A stretch of DNA of 64,000 nucleotides from JANMES01 sp038329865 (lineage in GTDB: Bacteria > Planctomycetota > Phycisphaerae > Tepidisphaerales > Tepidisphaeraceae). Both the position numbers and the translations under genes were made by a program. Below are positions 17,085 to 26,239 of the stretch, in pieces; position 1 is the first letter of the stretch; every line of letters starts with the position of its first letter. The stretch is from NCBI GenBank assembly GCA_038329865.1, contig JBBQNK010000017.1:24163-88162 (forward strand), given 5' to 3'. The notes beneath the pieces are model-generated. The model did not search any database. It was not told the origin of the DNA and was given only the letters and a program-made list of their open reading frames with translations.

Positions 17085-17447
17085 AGGAGAGATTACGAAG
17101 CAGAAGTTGTAGGCGAGACGCTCAACGTTTAGCCGCCTCGGCTAAGATGCGTCTTTCTCGCCGACCGCGTTTCCATCGCCCCGAGGCCGGGGCGGCTAAA
17201 CGCGGTCAAATGCCGCGGTCACGCAAACAACCTTGGTTTTCGATAAAATTCGCCGATCTTCCTTGCAAAATCCGATAATCAAGCCAACAATGATGCAGCA
17301 TTGTTCCGCCCCGGAAGGGTGGCGGATAGGCTATCGATTGTCGGGAAGGCAAAGTCCGGCCCGCATCGGATGAGCAATCAGTGACGCAACAAACCTTTGC
17401 ACCGGCGTGCGTCGGTGGGGTTTAAGAGTATTTTAGGAGCCCACGCC
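17085..17447 (+). promoter_or_regulatory. infC leader and intergenic region with repeat and structured-looking RNA
   Basis: 363 bases without a gene. The first part holds an inverted repeat, CGTTTAGCCGCC (17126-17137) against its complement (17191-17202). The second part (about 17290-17390) is rich in short stems, for example ccgccccggaagggtggcgg with a GGAA loop, and gatag/ctatc next to it. This suggests an untranslated leader. AGGAG at 17435-17439 is the ribosome site for infC. IF-3 operons often have regulated leaders, but this one matches no family I recognise. Confidence 0.4.
17126..17202. repeat. Inverted repeat cgtttagccgcc
   Basis: A perfect 12-base inverted repeat (17126-17137 and 17191-17202), with extra partial pairing just inside (tcgg/ccgagg). 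It lies 41 bases after the rtcB stop and fits the general pattern of gene-end repeats in this window. Confidence 0.6.
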
Positions 17448-18155
17448 ATTTCTACGAATTTCCGCCACAACGAGCAGATCCGAATTTCTCCGATCCGCCT
17501 GGTCAACGATAAAGAAGAACAAGTCGGCATTACTTCGACGGCTGAAGCCCTGCGCATGGCGCGTGAGGCCGGTCTCGATCTGGTGGAAGTCGCGCCCACC
17601 GCGCGCCCGCCGGTCTGCCGAATCATGGATTACGGCAAGTGGCGCTATCAGCAGCAGAAGAAGGAAGACAAGTCCCGCGCCAGCAGCAAGGCCGGTCAGC
17701 TCAAAGAGCTGAAGATGAAGACCGTGAAAATCGGCGATCACGACTTGAAGATCAAGATCGACCACGCCCGCGAATTCCTCAAAGAGGGCAACAAGGTTCA
17801 GTTCACGCTGCAATTCCGCGGGCGAGAGATGGCGCATATCGATCTCGGCCGCGATATTTTCACCAAGATCAAGAACGAACTGTGGATCGTGAGCAAGATC
17901 GAGCGCGACAACAAAATGGAAGGCCGGCGGATGACGCTGGTGCTCCAGCCCGATCACAAGCCGCCGGGTTCTGTGCAGCCGGTTGCAGGCGGTAAGGCTC
18001 CCGCTCAGGCGCCGAGGCCGATGCAGGTCGCTCCGCCGCTGCCGCCCCGAGGCGGGTTTTCCGCGGGGGCCGGGTTGAATCTGCCGAATCGTGGGAATGC
18101 AGCACAGGCCGCTCCCGCCGCTCAACAGAAGACTCCGGAGCCGGCATCGCGGTAG
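17448..18155 (+). CDS. infC: Translation initiation factor IF-3, probable AUU start
   Basis: 235 residues if started at the ATT at 17448, which is preceded by AGGAG with eight bases between and gives (M)STNFRHNEQIRISPIRLVND, the normal IF-3 N-terminus. No ATG, GTG or suitable TTG lies at that position; the only upstream in-frame alternative, TTG 17397, has no ribosome site. IF-3 genes of E. coli and many bacteria use AUU, allowing IF-3 to repress its own synthesis. The N-domain (GLDLVEVAPTARPPVCRIMDYGK), lysine-rich linker and C-domain (HDLKIKIDHAREFL, FRGREMAH) are intact. A Pro/Ala-rich tail of about 60 residues follows, absent from the E. coli protein. rpmI and rplT follow. Confidence 0.92.
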   Translation: MSTNFRHNEQIRISPIRLVNDKEEQVGITSTAEALRMAREAGLDLVEVAPTARPPVCRIMDYGKWRYQQQKKEDKSRASSKAGQLKELKMKTVKIGDHDLKIKIDHAREFLKEGNKVQFTLQFRGREMAHIDLGRDIFTKIKNELWIVSKIERDNKMEGRRMTLVLQPDHKPPGSVQPVAGGKAPAQAPRPMQVAPPLPPRGGFSAGAGLNLPNRGNAAQAAPAAQQKTPEPASR

Positions 18156-18178
18156 ACGACTTTGTTTTGCCGCATTGG

Positions 18179-18304
18179 GTAGGACAGACATTCCTGTCTG
18201 TCACGAAGCGGGGTACGCCTCGATTCGTACGCGGATGCAGATTTCAGCCAGAAGATGGGCGGATGATAAAATCCACCCACGACAGACAGGAATGTCTGTC
18301 CTAC
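18179..18304. repeat. Paired hairpin repeat with perfect 24-base arms (taggacagacattcctgtctg family)
   Basis: Arm 18179-18202 and arm 18281-18304 are perfect inverted copies. Each arm self-folds (GACAGACA-ttcc-TGTCTGTC), so the unit is two hairpins that could also pair with each other. It starts 23 bases after the infC stop, inside the infC-rpmI transcript region. Confidence 0.88.
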
Positions 18305-18360
18305 TGAAATCAGGTCGGTTTCTCGTCTTTACAGTCCTCCCAATCCCCGTTATCATTCCC

Positions 18361-18392
18361 GACCCTCTCAAAAGAGAGGGTCTTTTGTTTTT
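18361..18392 (+). terminator. Terminator-like hairpin just upstream of rpmI (possible attenuator)
   Basis: GACCCTCTC (18361-18369), loop AAAA, GAGAGGGTC (18374-18382), then TTTTGTTTTT. It looks like a factor-independent terminator only 19 bases before the rpmI start. It may end infC transcripts or control rpmI-rplT by attenuation; ribosomal protein bL20 regulates this operon in other bacteria. Confidence 0.72.
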
Positions 18393-18411
18393 GCAGAAAT
18401 TGAAGGAAGCC

Positions 18412-18684
18412 ATGGCCTACAAGTTCAAGCCCAGCAAGTCGGTCGCCAAGCGGTTCAAGGTCACCAAGACCGGGAAACTCAAGCACCGTCACGAAAAGAC
18501 CAGCCACCTGCGTTCCGGCCGCGACAGCGCCCTGAAGCGTCGCCTCGGCCGCGCCGGCGTGCTCTCGGAAAGCCACGCGAAGAACATGCGTCGCTTTATG
18601 GGCCTGGCGAAACTCAAGCCCGCCAAGACCGCTCACGAGCGCGCCTTGAAAGCAAAAGAAACTGCAACGACCGAAAGCAAGTAA
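18412..18684 (+). CDS. rpmI: 50S ribosomal protein bL35
   Basis: 90 residues from ATG 18412, with GAAGGAAG ribosome site seven bases before. The core MAYKFKPSKSVAKRFKVT, KLKHRHEKTSHLRSGRDSALKRRL and FMGLAKL matches bL35, a small component of the large ribosomal subunit. Usual length is about 65, so the last 20-25 residues (AKTAHERALKAKETATTESK) are a charged extension. It lies between infC and rplT, the classic gene order. A terminator-like hairpin directly upstream suggests regulated read-through. Confidence 0.95.
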   Translation: MAYKFKPSKSVAKRFKVTKTGKLKHRHEKTSHLRSGRDSALKRRLGRAGVLSESHAKNMRRFMGLAKLKPAKTAHERALKAKETATTESK

Positions 18685-18852
18685 CAGAAAGTCATTCCGG
18701 CGTGTGGGCTTTGGCCCGCATGGCTTTAAACCGGAACCGCAGATCGCATAACGCGACTGCATAACCAAGTGTCCGCGTGTCGCGGTCACAGCTAAGCCTC
18801 CGCTGATTCCGGGTTGTGCCTCTGGCTCACACTATTTCGAAAGGATCACCCC
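18685..18852 (+). other. rpmI-rplT intergenic leader, no gene
   Basis: 168 bases between rpmI and rplT, longer than usual for this pair. It contains short stems such as gtgggctttggcccgcat and gtgtccgcgtgtcgcggtcac, and ends in GAAAGGATCACCCC before rplT. It may hold a bL20 binding site, but no family signature was recognised. Confidence 0.35.
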
Positions 18853-19236
18853 ATGCCCCGAGTATCAGGCGGCCCGACTCACGCCCGCAAACGTAAACGT
18901 ATTCTCAAGCGAGCCAGCGGCTTCGTCGCATCTCCCGGCGTACAGTACCGGTCAGCGCTCGAATTCACCCGCCGCGCCGACGCCTACGCCACCAAGCACC
19001 GCAAGCAGAAAAAGCGCCACTTCCGCACCCTGTGGATCTCGCGACTCAGCGCCGCCTGCAAGCTGCGCGGCGTCAACTACAGCCGCTTCATCCCGGCCCT
19101 CATCGCGGCAAGCATTGAACTCAACCGCAAGAGCCTGAGCGAACTGGCCATCGCCGACCCGGCCGCGTTCGACGCGATCGTGGAACTGGCGAGGCCGCAC
19201 CTGGTCGTCCTGAAGAAGAAGGCCGTCGCGGCGTAA
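18853..19236 (+). CDS. rplT: 50S ribosomal protein bL20
   Basis: 127 residues from ATG 18853 (MPRVSGGPTHARKRKRILKRASGF), with ribosome site AAAGGATC. bL20 binds 23S rRNA early in large-subunit assembly and represses its own operon in several bacteria. Characteristic stretches are TRRADAYATKHRKQKKRHFRTLWISRL (shown here as consecutive features around residues 40-65) and LRGVNYSRFI. Length is close to the usual 115-120. The in-frame upstream start (18814) precedes the ribosome site and is rejected. A textbook terminator follows. Confidence 0.96.
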   Translation: MPRVSGGPTHARKRKRILKRASGFVASPGVQYRSALEFTRRADAYATKHRKQKKRHFRTLWISRLSAACKLRGVNYSRFIPALIAASIELNRKSLSELAIADPAAFDAIVELARPHLVVLKKKAVAA

Positions 19237-19265
19237 GCCACGAACTGCTTGAGCAAGAAACAAGA

Positions 19266-19295
19266 AACCCCGCGAGCATTGCTCGCGGGGTTTTT
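19266..19295 (+). terminator. Factor-independent terminator after rplT
   Basis: AACCCCGCGAGC (19266-19277), loop att, perfect complement GCTCGCGGGGTT running into TTTTT (to 19295). It ends the infC-rpmI-rplT operon. Confidence 0.92.
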
Positions 19296-19302
19296 GCATG
19301 GA

Positions 19303-19360
19303 TGTAGGGTTCGCCTTGGCGAACCATTTCAATAACCGGTCCGCCAAGGCGGCCCCTACA
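19303..19360. repeat. Paired hairpin repeat, tgtaggg-ttcgccttggcgaa family
   Basis: Arm 19303-19323 (tgtagggttcgccttggcga) and the inverted arm 19341-19360 (ccgccaaggcggcccctaca) match with two central mismatches. The first arm self-folds as TTCGCC-tt-GGCGAA. It lies seven bases after the rplT terminator. Confidence 0.7.
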
Positions 19361-19396
19361 AGACTTTCTCGATCAAGTGAAGCTGGAGTTCGCCGG

Positions 19397-20038
19397 TTAG
19401 CACTCGATGCCGATACCGTACCTTACGAAAAGGTAGAGCGGCGTGACAGCAATGTCCCCAGCTAACGTGAAAGGCATTACCAGGATAAAGCCGGCGATAC
19501 CGGCGATTCGATGTTCTATTGGTCGTGGGAGTTCGATGGGCACGATTGCAAATTGAATTTGATCATCTCGCTTATCATCTAGATCTCGAACTGGCCCAGG
19601 TGGCGGAATGGAAAGGACAAGAATGTTTTCACCTATCCCGCTTTGACTCGTGTAAGGATAACCCTGATCGTACTTCCCCTCCGAGCGTCGCAGCTTTGCT
19701 GAAGCAATTACCGCGGCTTCCCGCTTCGCAATCAGGTCGGCCATGTGCGGCTGGATTTCGATAGGACCACGAATGACGAAAGGCGAGGCGGCAGATGCTG
19801 CATCGTCGAGTGGGATTGTCAGCTGATAGTTGGGACTTTCATAAGAGTAGGTGGGCCGGTATCGGACAACTAATTTGCGCCCGCCATTCTCGGTGACCAC
19901 GTCCGCACTGGCGTAAGTTACCTTGGCATACGTCATTTCCTGGGCTATTACAGCGGTAAGACATCCGCCGCTTCCCGCCGCACAAAGCAAGCAGGCCGTT
20001 ACGAAAAGTGCGGTTCGAATGACGCGGATAAAACTCAA
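19397..20038 (-). CDS. Uncharacterised lipoprotein-like exported protein
   Basis: 213 residues. The N-terminus IRVIRTALFVTACLLCAAGS leads to GGC, a plausible but non-ideal lipobox (Cys26). The middle is beta-rich (YASADVVTENGGRKLVVRYRP). The C-terminus has a hydrophobic stretch ending PFTLAGDIAVTPLYLFV, reminiscent of the small YceK-type lipoproteins in which MPxTxxxDxxxxP precedes the end. That resemblance is weak. It is the next gene on the same strand after mmsA with a one-base gap, so the two may be co-transcribed. Function is unknown. Confidence 0.65.
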   Translation of the reverse strand: MSFIRVIRTALFVTACLLCAAGSGGCLTAVIAQEMTYAKVTYASADVVTENGGRKLVVRYRPTYSYESPNYQLTIPLDDAASAASPFVIRGPIEIQPHMADLIAKREAAVIASAKLRRSEGKYDQGYPYTSQSGIGENILVLSIPPPGPVRDLDDKRDDQIQFAIVPIELPRPIEHRIAGIAGFILVMPFTLAGDIAVTPLYLFVRYGIGIEC

Positions 20039-20039
20039 C

Positions 20040-21533
<1,494 letters not shown>

Positions 21534-21747
21534 GGTGGGCCCTTTCGAAAATTGGATGACGGCGTGCGGCGCGTGTGACTCACTCTAAATTATACCTATC
21601 CTCTTCACAGCAAGGGATTTCCCTTAAATAAATGTTTTGGACGGCAATGAGCAACTTAGTATATTAACGCGGTTGGCTACGCGCTGAAAGTAAATTGCCA
21701 GGGCGAATCTCGATCGTCCTGCATGTGCGAAATGTCTGATCAATCAC

Positions 21748-21765
21748 GAAGCGATGGATCGCTTC
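21748..21765. promoter_or_regulatory. Palindrome GAAGCGAT-GG-ATCGCTTC before the aminotransferase gene
   Basis: A perfect 8-base dyad with a 2-base centre in the divergent mmsA/aminotransferase gap, 22 bases upstream of the start codon. It could be an operator for a regulator of the pyrimidine island or a leader hairpin. The rest of the 254-base gap is AT-richer (around 21590-21665) and is where promoters would be expected. Confidence 0.35.
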
Positions 21766-21787
21766 ACATCTTTTGCTGATCGGGGCC

Positions 21788-23143
21788 ATGATGTCTAACG
21801 TCATTGTCGGTTCAACGCCTTCCACCGTCACTCCTACCGCAGGGAATTACATGCCATCCGAAGCCGTTCGCAAGCACAAAGAGTATTTATGGCCGTCGGT
21901 TGCGCTCAGCTACGATCAGCCGATCGAGCTGGTGAAAGGTGAAGGCAATTACGTTTGGGACGACACCGGCAAGAAGTACCTCGACGCCTTCGGCGGTGTG
22001 CTGACGGTTTCGGTCGGCCATGCCAACCCGAAAGTGGTGGCGGCCGTCGTCGATCAAGTCAAAAAGATGAGCCATTGCAGCACGCTCTACGCGCACAAGC
22101 AGCAGAGCGACTTGGCGGAAAAACTTGCGAGCTTCGCCCCGGGCAAATTGAAGAAAACTTTCTTCCTTAACAGCGGCACAGAAGCGAACGAGACGGCCAT
22201 GAACGCCGCCCGCGTGGCGACGGGTCGGACGGAGATCATCACCCTCCGCCACAGCTACAGTGGGCGAAGCCTGCAGACGCTCGCCGGCTGCGGCCAATCC
22301 GGCTGGAAGAAAATCCCGCTGCCGGTCTCCGGCATCAAGCACGCGCACGCGCCGTACTGTTACCGTTGCCCGTTCGGCGCGAAGGATGACAGCCAGTGCA
22401 GCATGGAATGCGCCAACGACATCGAAGAACTCATCCTCACCGAAACCGGCGGCGAGATCGCGGCGTTCATGGCTGAGACGATCATCGGCTCCGGCGGGTT
22501 CATCGTGCCGCCGTTGAATTACTTCAAACGCGCGACCGAAATCGCGAAAAAATACGGCGGGCTTTTCATCTGCGACGAAGTGCAGGCCGCGTGGGGCCGC
22601 ACCGGCGGGAAGTGGTGGGGCATCGAACACTACGGCGTCGCGCCCGACATCATGTGCTCGGCCAAGGGCATGGGCAACGGCGCTCCGGTCGCGATGTGCA
22701 TCGCGACTCCGGAAGTTGCGGACAAATTCCCCGGCGTCACCTTCGCCACCTTCGGCGGCAACCCGATCAGCATGGCCAGCACGGCCGCGACGATCCAAGT
22801 GATCGAAGACAACAACCTGCTCGAAAATTGCAAAGTCGTCGGCGCGTATCTCGGCGAGAAGTTCAAAGAGCTGATGGCCAAGCACCCGCTCATCGGCGAC
22901 GCCCGCGGCATGGGCATGATGCAGGCGATCGAACTCGTGAAAGACCGCAAAACCAAAGAACCCGCCGCCGCCGCGGTGAACAAGGTCTTCAACGTCGCCA
23001 AGGAACGCGGCGTTCTCCTCGGCAAAGGCGGCGTGTACGGCAACGTGATCCGCACCGGCTTGATGCTGAACGCAGGTAAGCCGCAGGTGGATGAAATGGT
23101 CGCCGCGATGGACGCGGGTCTGACCGAGGCGGCAAGAATATGA
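21788..23143 (+). CDS. Class III PLP aminotransferase, AGXT2/beta-alanine-pyruvate type
   Basis: 451 residues from ATG 21788 (a second ATG is adjacent). Class III features are the SGTEANETAMNAAR helix, FICDEVQAAWGRTG with the PLP-ring Asp, and the PLP lysine in CSAKGMGNGAPVA. The Cys-rich PYCYRCPFGAKDDSQCSMECA segment is typical of the AGXT2-like branch, which includes beta-alanine and beta-aminoisobutyrate-pyruvate aminotransferases. It likely converts beta-alanine to malonate semialdehyde, the substrate of MmsA encoded divergently. Alanine-glyoxylate activity is an alternative. It heads the plus-strand pyrimidine island; a paired-hairpin repeat follows. Confidence 0.9.
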   Translation: MMSNVIVGSTPSTVTPTAGNYMPSEAVRKHKEYLWPSVALSYDQPIELVKGEGNYVWDDTGKKYLDAFGGVLTVSVGHANPKVVAAVVDQVKKMSHCSTLYAHKQQSDLAEKLASFAPGKLKKTFFLNSGTEANETAMNAARVATGRTEIITLRHSYSGRSLQTLAGCGQSGWKKIPLPVSGIKHAHAPYCYRCPFGAKDDSQCSMECANDIEELILTETGGEIAAFMAETIIGSGGFIVPPLNYFKRATEIAKKYGGLFICDEVQAAWGRTGGKWWGIEHYGVAPDIMCSAKGMGNGAPVAMCIATPEVADKFPGVTFATFGGNPISMASTAATIQVIEDNNLLENCKVVGAYLGEKFKELMAKHPLIGDARGMGMMQAIELVKDRKTKEPAAAAVNKVFNVAKERGVLLGKGGVYGNVIRTGLMLNAGKPQVDEMVAAMDAGLTEAARI

Positions 23144-23156
23144 CGGGTTCGCATCT

Positions 23157-23219
23157 GTGTAGCCGGAGAGCTTGCTCGCCGTTCGAGACGAAAACGCCGA
23201 GCAAGCTCGCCGGCTACAC
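23157..23219. repeat. Paired hairpin repeat, GTGTAGCCGGCGAGC family
   Basis: Arms 23157-23178 and 23198-23219 match over 21 of 22 bases in inverted orientation. Each arm also folds on itself around gagcttgctc. It starts 14 bases after the aminotransferase stop. A perfect 25-base version is at 47498-47560. Confidence 0.85.
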
Positions 23220-23267
23220 CGCAGAGAATATTAGAAAATAACGCTTTTAAGTTCCGGGGAGTTTCGC

Positions 23268-24788
23268 ATGAGCATTAAGGGGTTGAGGCTTTACCTGGTG
23301 ATCATGGCCATCACGTGCGGACTGATCGGCTGCGGCAAAAGCGATTCCGGCTCACCGTCGGCCGATTCGTCGACACCGGGGACATCGCCTCCTGCGGCGG
23401 CAGCGGCGGATGCGACGGCCGGCACGATGAATAAGCTTTCGCAGTACGGCGCGTCTGAATACTGCTCGCTCGCCGCGACGTCCGACGGCACGTTGCACGC
23501 GATTTACACAGATCAACCCGATCCTTACAAAGGACGCTACCTCTACTACCGCAGCAGCAAGGACGGCGGGGCGACGTGGTCTGACCCCAAAAACCTCAGC
23601 GACGACGAGACCGCCACGCCAGCCGCCTACTGCCCCGTGCTGGTCGCCGGCGACGGCAAGGTATACGCGATCTGGAAGTACCTCGAGTGCAATAATCTCG
23701 ATGCAGCGGGCGGCGGCGGTAGTGGTGAACTGGTCTACCGCGTGCTCGACGGCGGCGCCTGGTCGAGCATCGTGCGCCTGTGCGACAAGCACCATGGCGT
23801 CGTCAGCTATTTCGCGGCCGTGGCGCCGGACGGCAAGGTGAACCTGGTGTACAGCCAAGGCAATCTCGACGTGGATTGGCTGCCGATGGGAGCAGTGGGC
23901 CAGCAGTGCGCCAACCTGATTCGGCAGGCAGTGTTGAATGGCCCGACGCCCCAAATCCGCGACCTGATCACGCCCAAGCCGATCCCCACGCGCGCGCAGG
24001 TCGATGCCGCCCACGCCGCCGGTCATGACATTCCGTTCGAAGACCAGTACGCCAAGGCCGACGGCCTGTGGGACCTGCGCGGTTACATCGACTCCGCCGG
24101 CGTCGCCCACTTCATCGCCGATCACCAGGAGCCGTACCCGAACCCGGACAGCATCGGCGCGTGGATCACGTACTACGACGGCAAGCAGCTTCACAAGCTT
24201 CACGAGTACGCCAAGGGCGATCACGAAACGAACTACTCCACGCCGTGGACGTTGCTGCTCGATAGCCACGGAAAAGAGCACGTCATCCGCATCCCGTTCA
24301 AAGCGGAAAAGCAGGTCGTGCGCGACTACCCGGTCGTCAACGGCACGCTCGGCGATCCAGTTGATATCGTCGGCCCGGACAAGCCGAGCGGCTCGATCAG
24401 CACGTGGCAAGCGTGCGCGCTGCCGAACGGCGGAATGTCCGTGGCCGCTTCAGTGAGCCAGAAAGGCGGCTGGGCGCCGGATGATCTGGAGCTGCTCATC
24501 AGCACCAGCAACGGCGACGGTAAGTGGTCGAAGCCCGTCAGCGTAACCCACAACTCCAACGCCGGCACGGGCATGAGCAAGGGCGCGATCACGACATCGA
24601 CGACCTACTATCCCAAGTTCGCCGAGGTCACGGGCGTCCGCGGCGGGGTTAGTTTGATCATGGTCAACACGGCGCACGGCGTGGTCGGAGTTAATAACTC
24701 GGCCGTGACCGGCAGCGGGCAAGTTGTCACCGGAATGAGTTCGTACTCGTCCGATTCGCCGTGGGTTTTTTATACGAAGGTCCAATGA
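23268..24788 (+). CDS. Lipoprotein with sialidase-like (BNR/Asp-box) beta-propeller
   Basis: 506 residues. Signal and lipobox ITCGLIGC (Cys22) are followed by a Ser/Pro/Ala linker and a domain rich in DGxxxA(I/V)(Y/W) strands. One clear Asp box is SKDGGATW near residue 95 and others are degenerate, as in sialidase-like propellers (BNR). The catalytic Arg triad and Tyr of true sialidases cannot be assigned, so it may be a binding or unrelated surface protein. Its TGA overlaps the ATG of the dihydropyrimidinase gene (ATGA), implying translational coupling with a cytosolic pyrimidine enzyme, which is odd. It could help take up or bind extracellular nucleosides; that is only a guess. Confidence 0.7.
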   Translation: MSIKGLRLYLVIMAITCGLIGCGKSDSGSPSADSSTPGTSPPAAAAADATAGTMNKLSQYGASEYCSLAATSDGTLHAIYTDQPDPYKGRYLYYRSSKDGGATWSDPKNLSDDETATPAAYCPVLVAGDGKVYAIWKYLECNNLDAAGGGGSGELVYRVLDGGAWSSIVRLCDKHHGVVSYFAAVAPDGKVNLVYSQGNLDVDWLPMGAVGQQCANLIRQAVLNGPTPQIRDLITPKPIPTRAQVDAAHAAGHDIPFEDQYAKADGLWDLRGYIDSAGVAHFIADHQEPYPNPDSIGAWITYYDGKQLHKLHEYAKGDHETNYSTPWTLLLDSHGKEHVIRIPFKAEKQVVRDYPVVNGTLGDPVDIVGPDKPSGSISTWQACALPNGGMSVAASVSQKGGWAPDDLELLISTSNGDGKWSKPVSVTHNSNAGTGMSKGAITTSTTYYPKFAEVTGVRGGVSLIMVNTAHGVVGVNNSAVTGSGQVVTGMSSYSSDSPWVFYTKVQ

Positions 24789-26167
24789 CGACGCTCATCA
24801 AGAACGGCCGAATCATCACTGCGACAGACGATTACGTCGCCGACATTTTCATCGACGGCGAGACCGTCAAAACCATCGGCAAGCATCTCTCCGCGCCGGC
24901 CGACAAAGTCATCGATGCCGCCGGCAAGTACGTCATCCCCGGGGCGATCGATCCGCACGTGCACATGGAACTGCCGTTCGGCGGTACAGTGTCATCTGAT
25001 GATTTTCGCTCCGGCACGCTCGGGGCCGCGTGGGGCGGGACGACGACGATCATTGATTTCGCCATCCAATACCACGGCAAGACCTTCACGCAGACGATCG
25101 ACGACTGGGACGCCAAGGCCGAGGGGAAATGTGCGATCGACTACAGCTATCACCTCGCGGTGACGGAGTACGAGGCCAAGCACAAGAAGGAGTTCGCGAA
25201 GATCGTCGACCGCGGCATTCCCACGTTCAAAATCTTTCTCGCCTACCCCGGCGTGTTCATGATCGACGACCAGACGATGTTCCGTGTCATGCAGTCGGCC
25301 GGCGAGGCGGGCGGGATGACCCTCGTGCACGCCGAGAACGGCGTGGCGATCACGGAGATGATCAATGAGCTCGTGGCGGCGGGAAAAACAGCGGTGAAGT
25401 ATCACGGTATCTCGCGCCCGCCGGTGATGCAGGCGGACGGCGTGGCCCGCGCGTGCAAAGTCGCAGCCTTCGCAAAGTCGCCGGTGTTCATCGTCCACGT
25501 AAGCTGCGAGAGCGCGATGATGGAACTCGTCCGCAGCCGCGATGAGGGCAACGCAGCGTACGGCGAAACGTGTACGCAGTACCTCTACTTCGATGAGACC
25601 GAATACGACAAGCCGAATTTCGAAGGCGCCAAGTATGTTTTCACGCCGCCGCTGGTGGGGAAAGAGAACATCGAGCCGCTGTGGAAGGGATTGAAGCTCG
25701 GCTACCTGCAGGAAGTCAGCACAGATCACTGCCCGTTTTACTTCAAGGGCCAAAAAGAGCTCGGCCGAGAGAGCTTCACGAAAATCCCCAACGGCGGCCC
25801 GGGCGTGGAGGATCGGCTGGTCATGGTCTATCACGGCGCGATGAAGCGCGGCTTCAGCCTGAACAAGTGGGTCGACATTACCAGCACCGCCAGCGCGAAA
25901 ATGTTCGGCATGTTCCCGAAGAAAGGCACGATCGCCGTCGGCAGCGATGCCGACATCGTCGTCTTCAATCCCAACAAGGAACAGACGCGATCGGCCAAAA
26001 CCCAGCACCAGAACTGCGACTACAACATGTTCGAAGGCATGAAAGTGAAGGGCGTTGTCGAAACGGTACTCAGCCGCGGCAAGACGATCATCGAAGACAA
26101 CCAATACCTCGGCAAACCGGGCGACGGAAAGTTTATGAAACGCGGCGAGTGCGCCAAGGGAATCTAA
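24785..26167 (+). CDS. hydA: Dihydropyrimidinase (hydantoinase family)
   Basis: 460 residues. Start ATG 24785 overlaps the preceding stop; the longer reading from 24761 lacks support. The enzyme opens dihydrouracil or dihydrothymine to the N-carbamoyl-beta-amino acid. Amidohydrolase metal ligands are visible: DPHVHMELPFGG, the carboxylated lysine in TFKIFLAYPG (about residue 150), the His of LVHAENG, IVHVSC and the Asp of STDHCPF. Length is normal. It is followed by an NCS1 permease and PreA, consistent with the reductive pyrimidine pathway. Hydantoinase or phenylhydantoinase activity is a close alternative. Confidence 0.93.
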   Translation: MTTLIKNGRIITATDDYVADIFIDGETVKTIGKHLSAPADKVIDAAGKYVIPGAIDPHVHMELPFGGTVSSDDFRSGTLGAAWGGTTTIIDFAIQYHGKTFTQTIDDWDAKAEGKCAIDYSYHLAVTEYEAKHKKEFAKIVDRGIPTFKIFLAYPGVFMIDDQTMFRVMQSAGEAGGMTLVHAENGVAITEMINELVAAGKTAVKYHGISRPPVMQADGVARACKVAAFAKSPVFIVHVSCESAMMELVRSRDEGNAAYGETCTQYLYFDETEYDKPNFEGAKYVFTPPLVGKENIEPLWKGLKLGYLQEVSTDHCPFYFKGQKELGRESFTKIPNGGPGVEDRLVMVYHGAMKRGFSLNKWVDITSTASAKMFGMFPKKGTIAVGSDADIVVFNPNKEQTRSAKTQHQNCDYNMFEGMKVKGVVETVLSRGKTIIEDNQYLGKPGDGKFMKRGECAKGI

Positions 26168-26225
26168 TGTAGGGTGTGCTTTAGCACACCAGTCGCAATG
26201 CGGTGTGCTGAAGCACACCCTACAT
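26167..26225. repeat. Paired hairpin repeat, atgtagggtgtgctttagcac family
   Basis: Arms 26167-26190 and 26202-26225 match over 23 of 24 bases inverted. Each arm self-folds (GTGTGCT-tt-AGCACAC or its ga variant). It begins on the last base of the dihydropyrimidinase stop codon and ends 14 bases before the permease start, so it fills the intercistronic gap. Confidence 0.87.
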
Positions 26226-26239
26226 GATGTAATGAATCT

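Noticed and set aside
17340..17380. Possible RNase P RNA (gcaaagtccggcccgc resembles the conserved gaggaaagtccgggc)
   Set aside because: The 3' conserved region expected for RNase P RNA is missing and the space before infC is too short for a full molecule.
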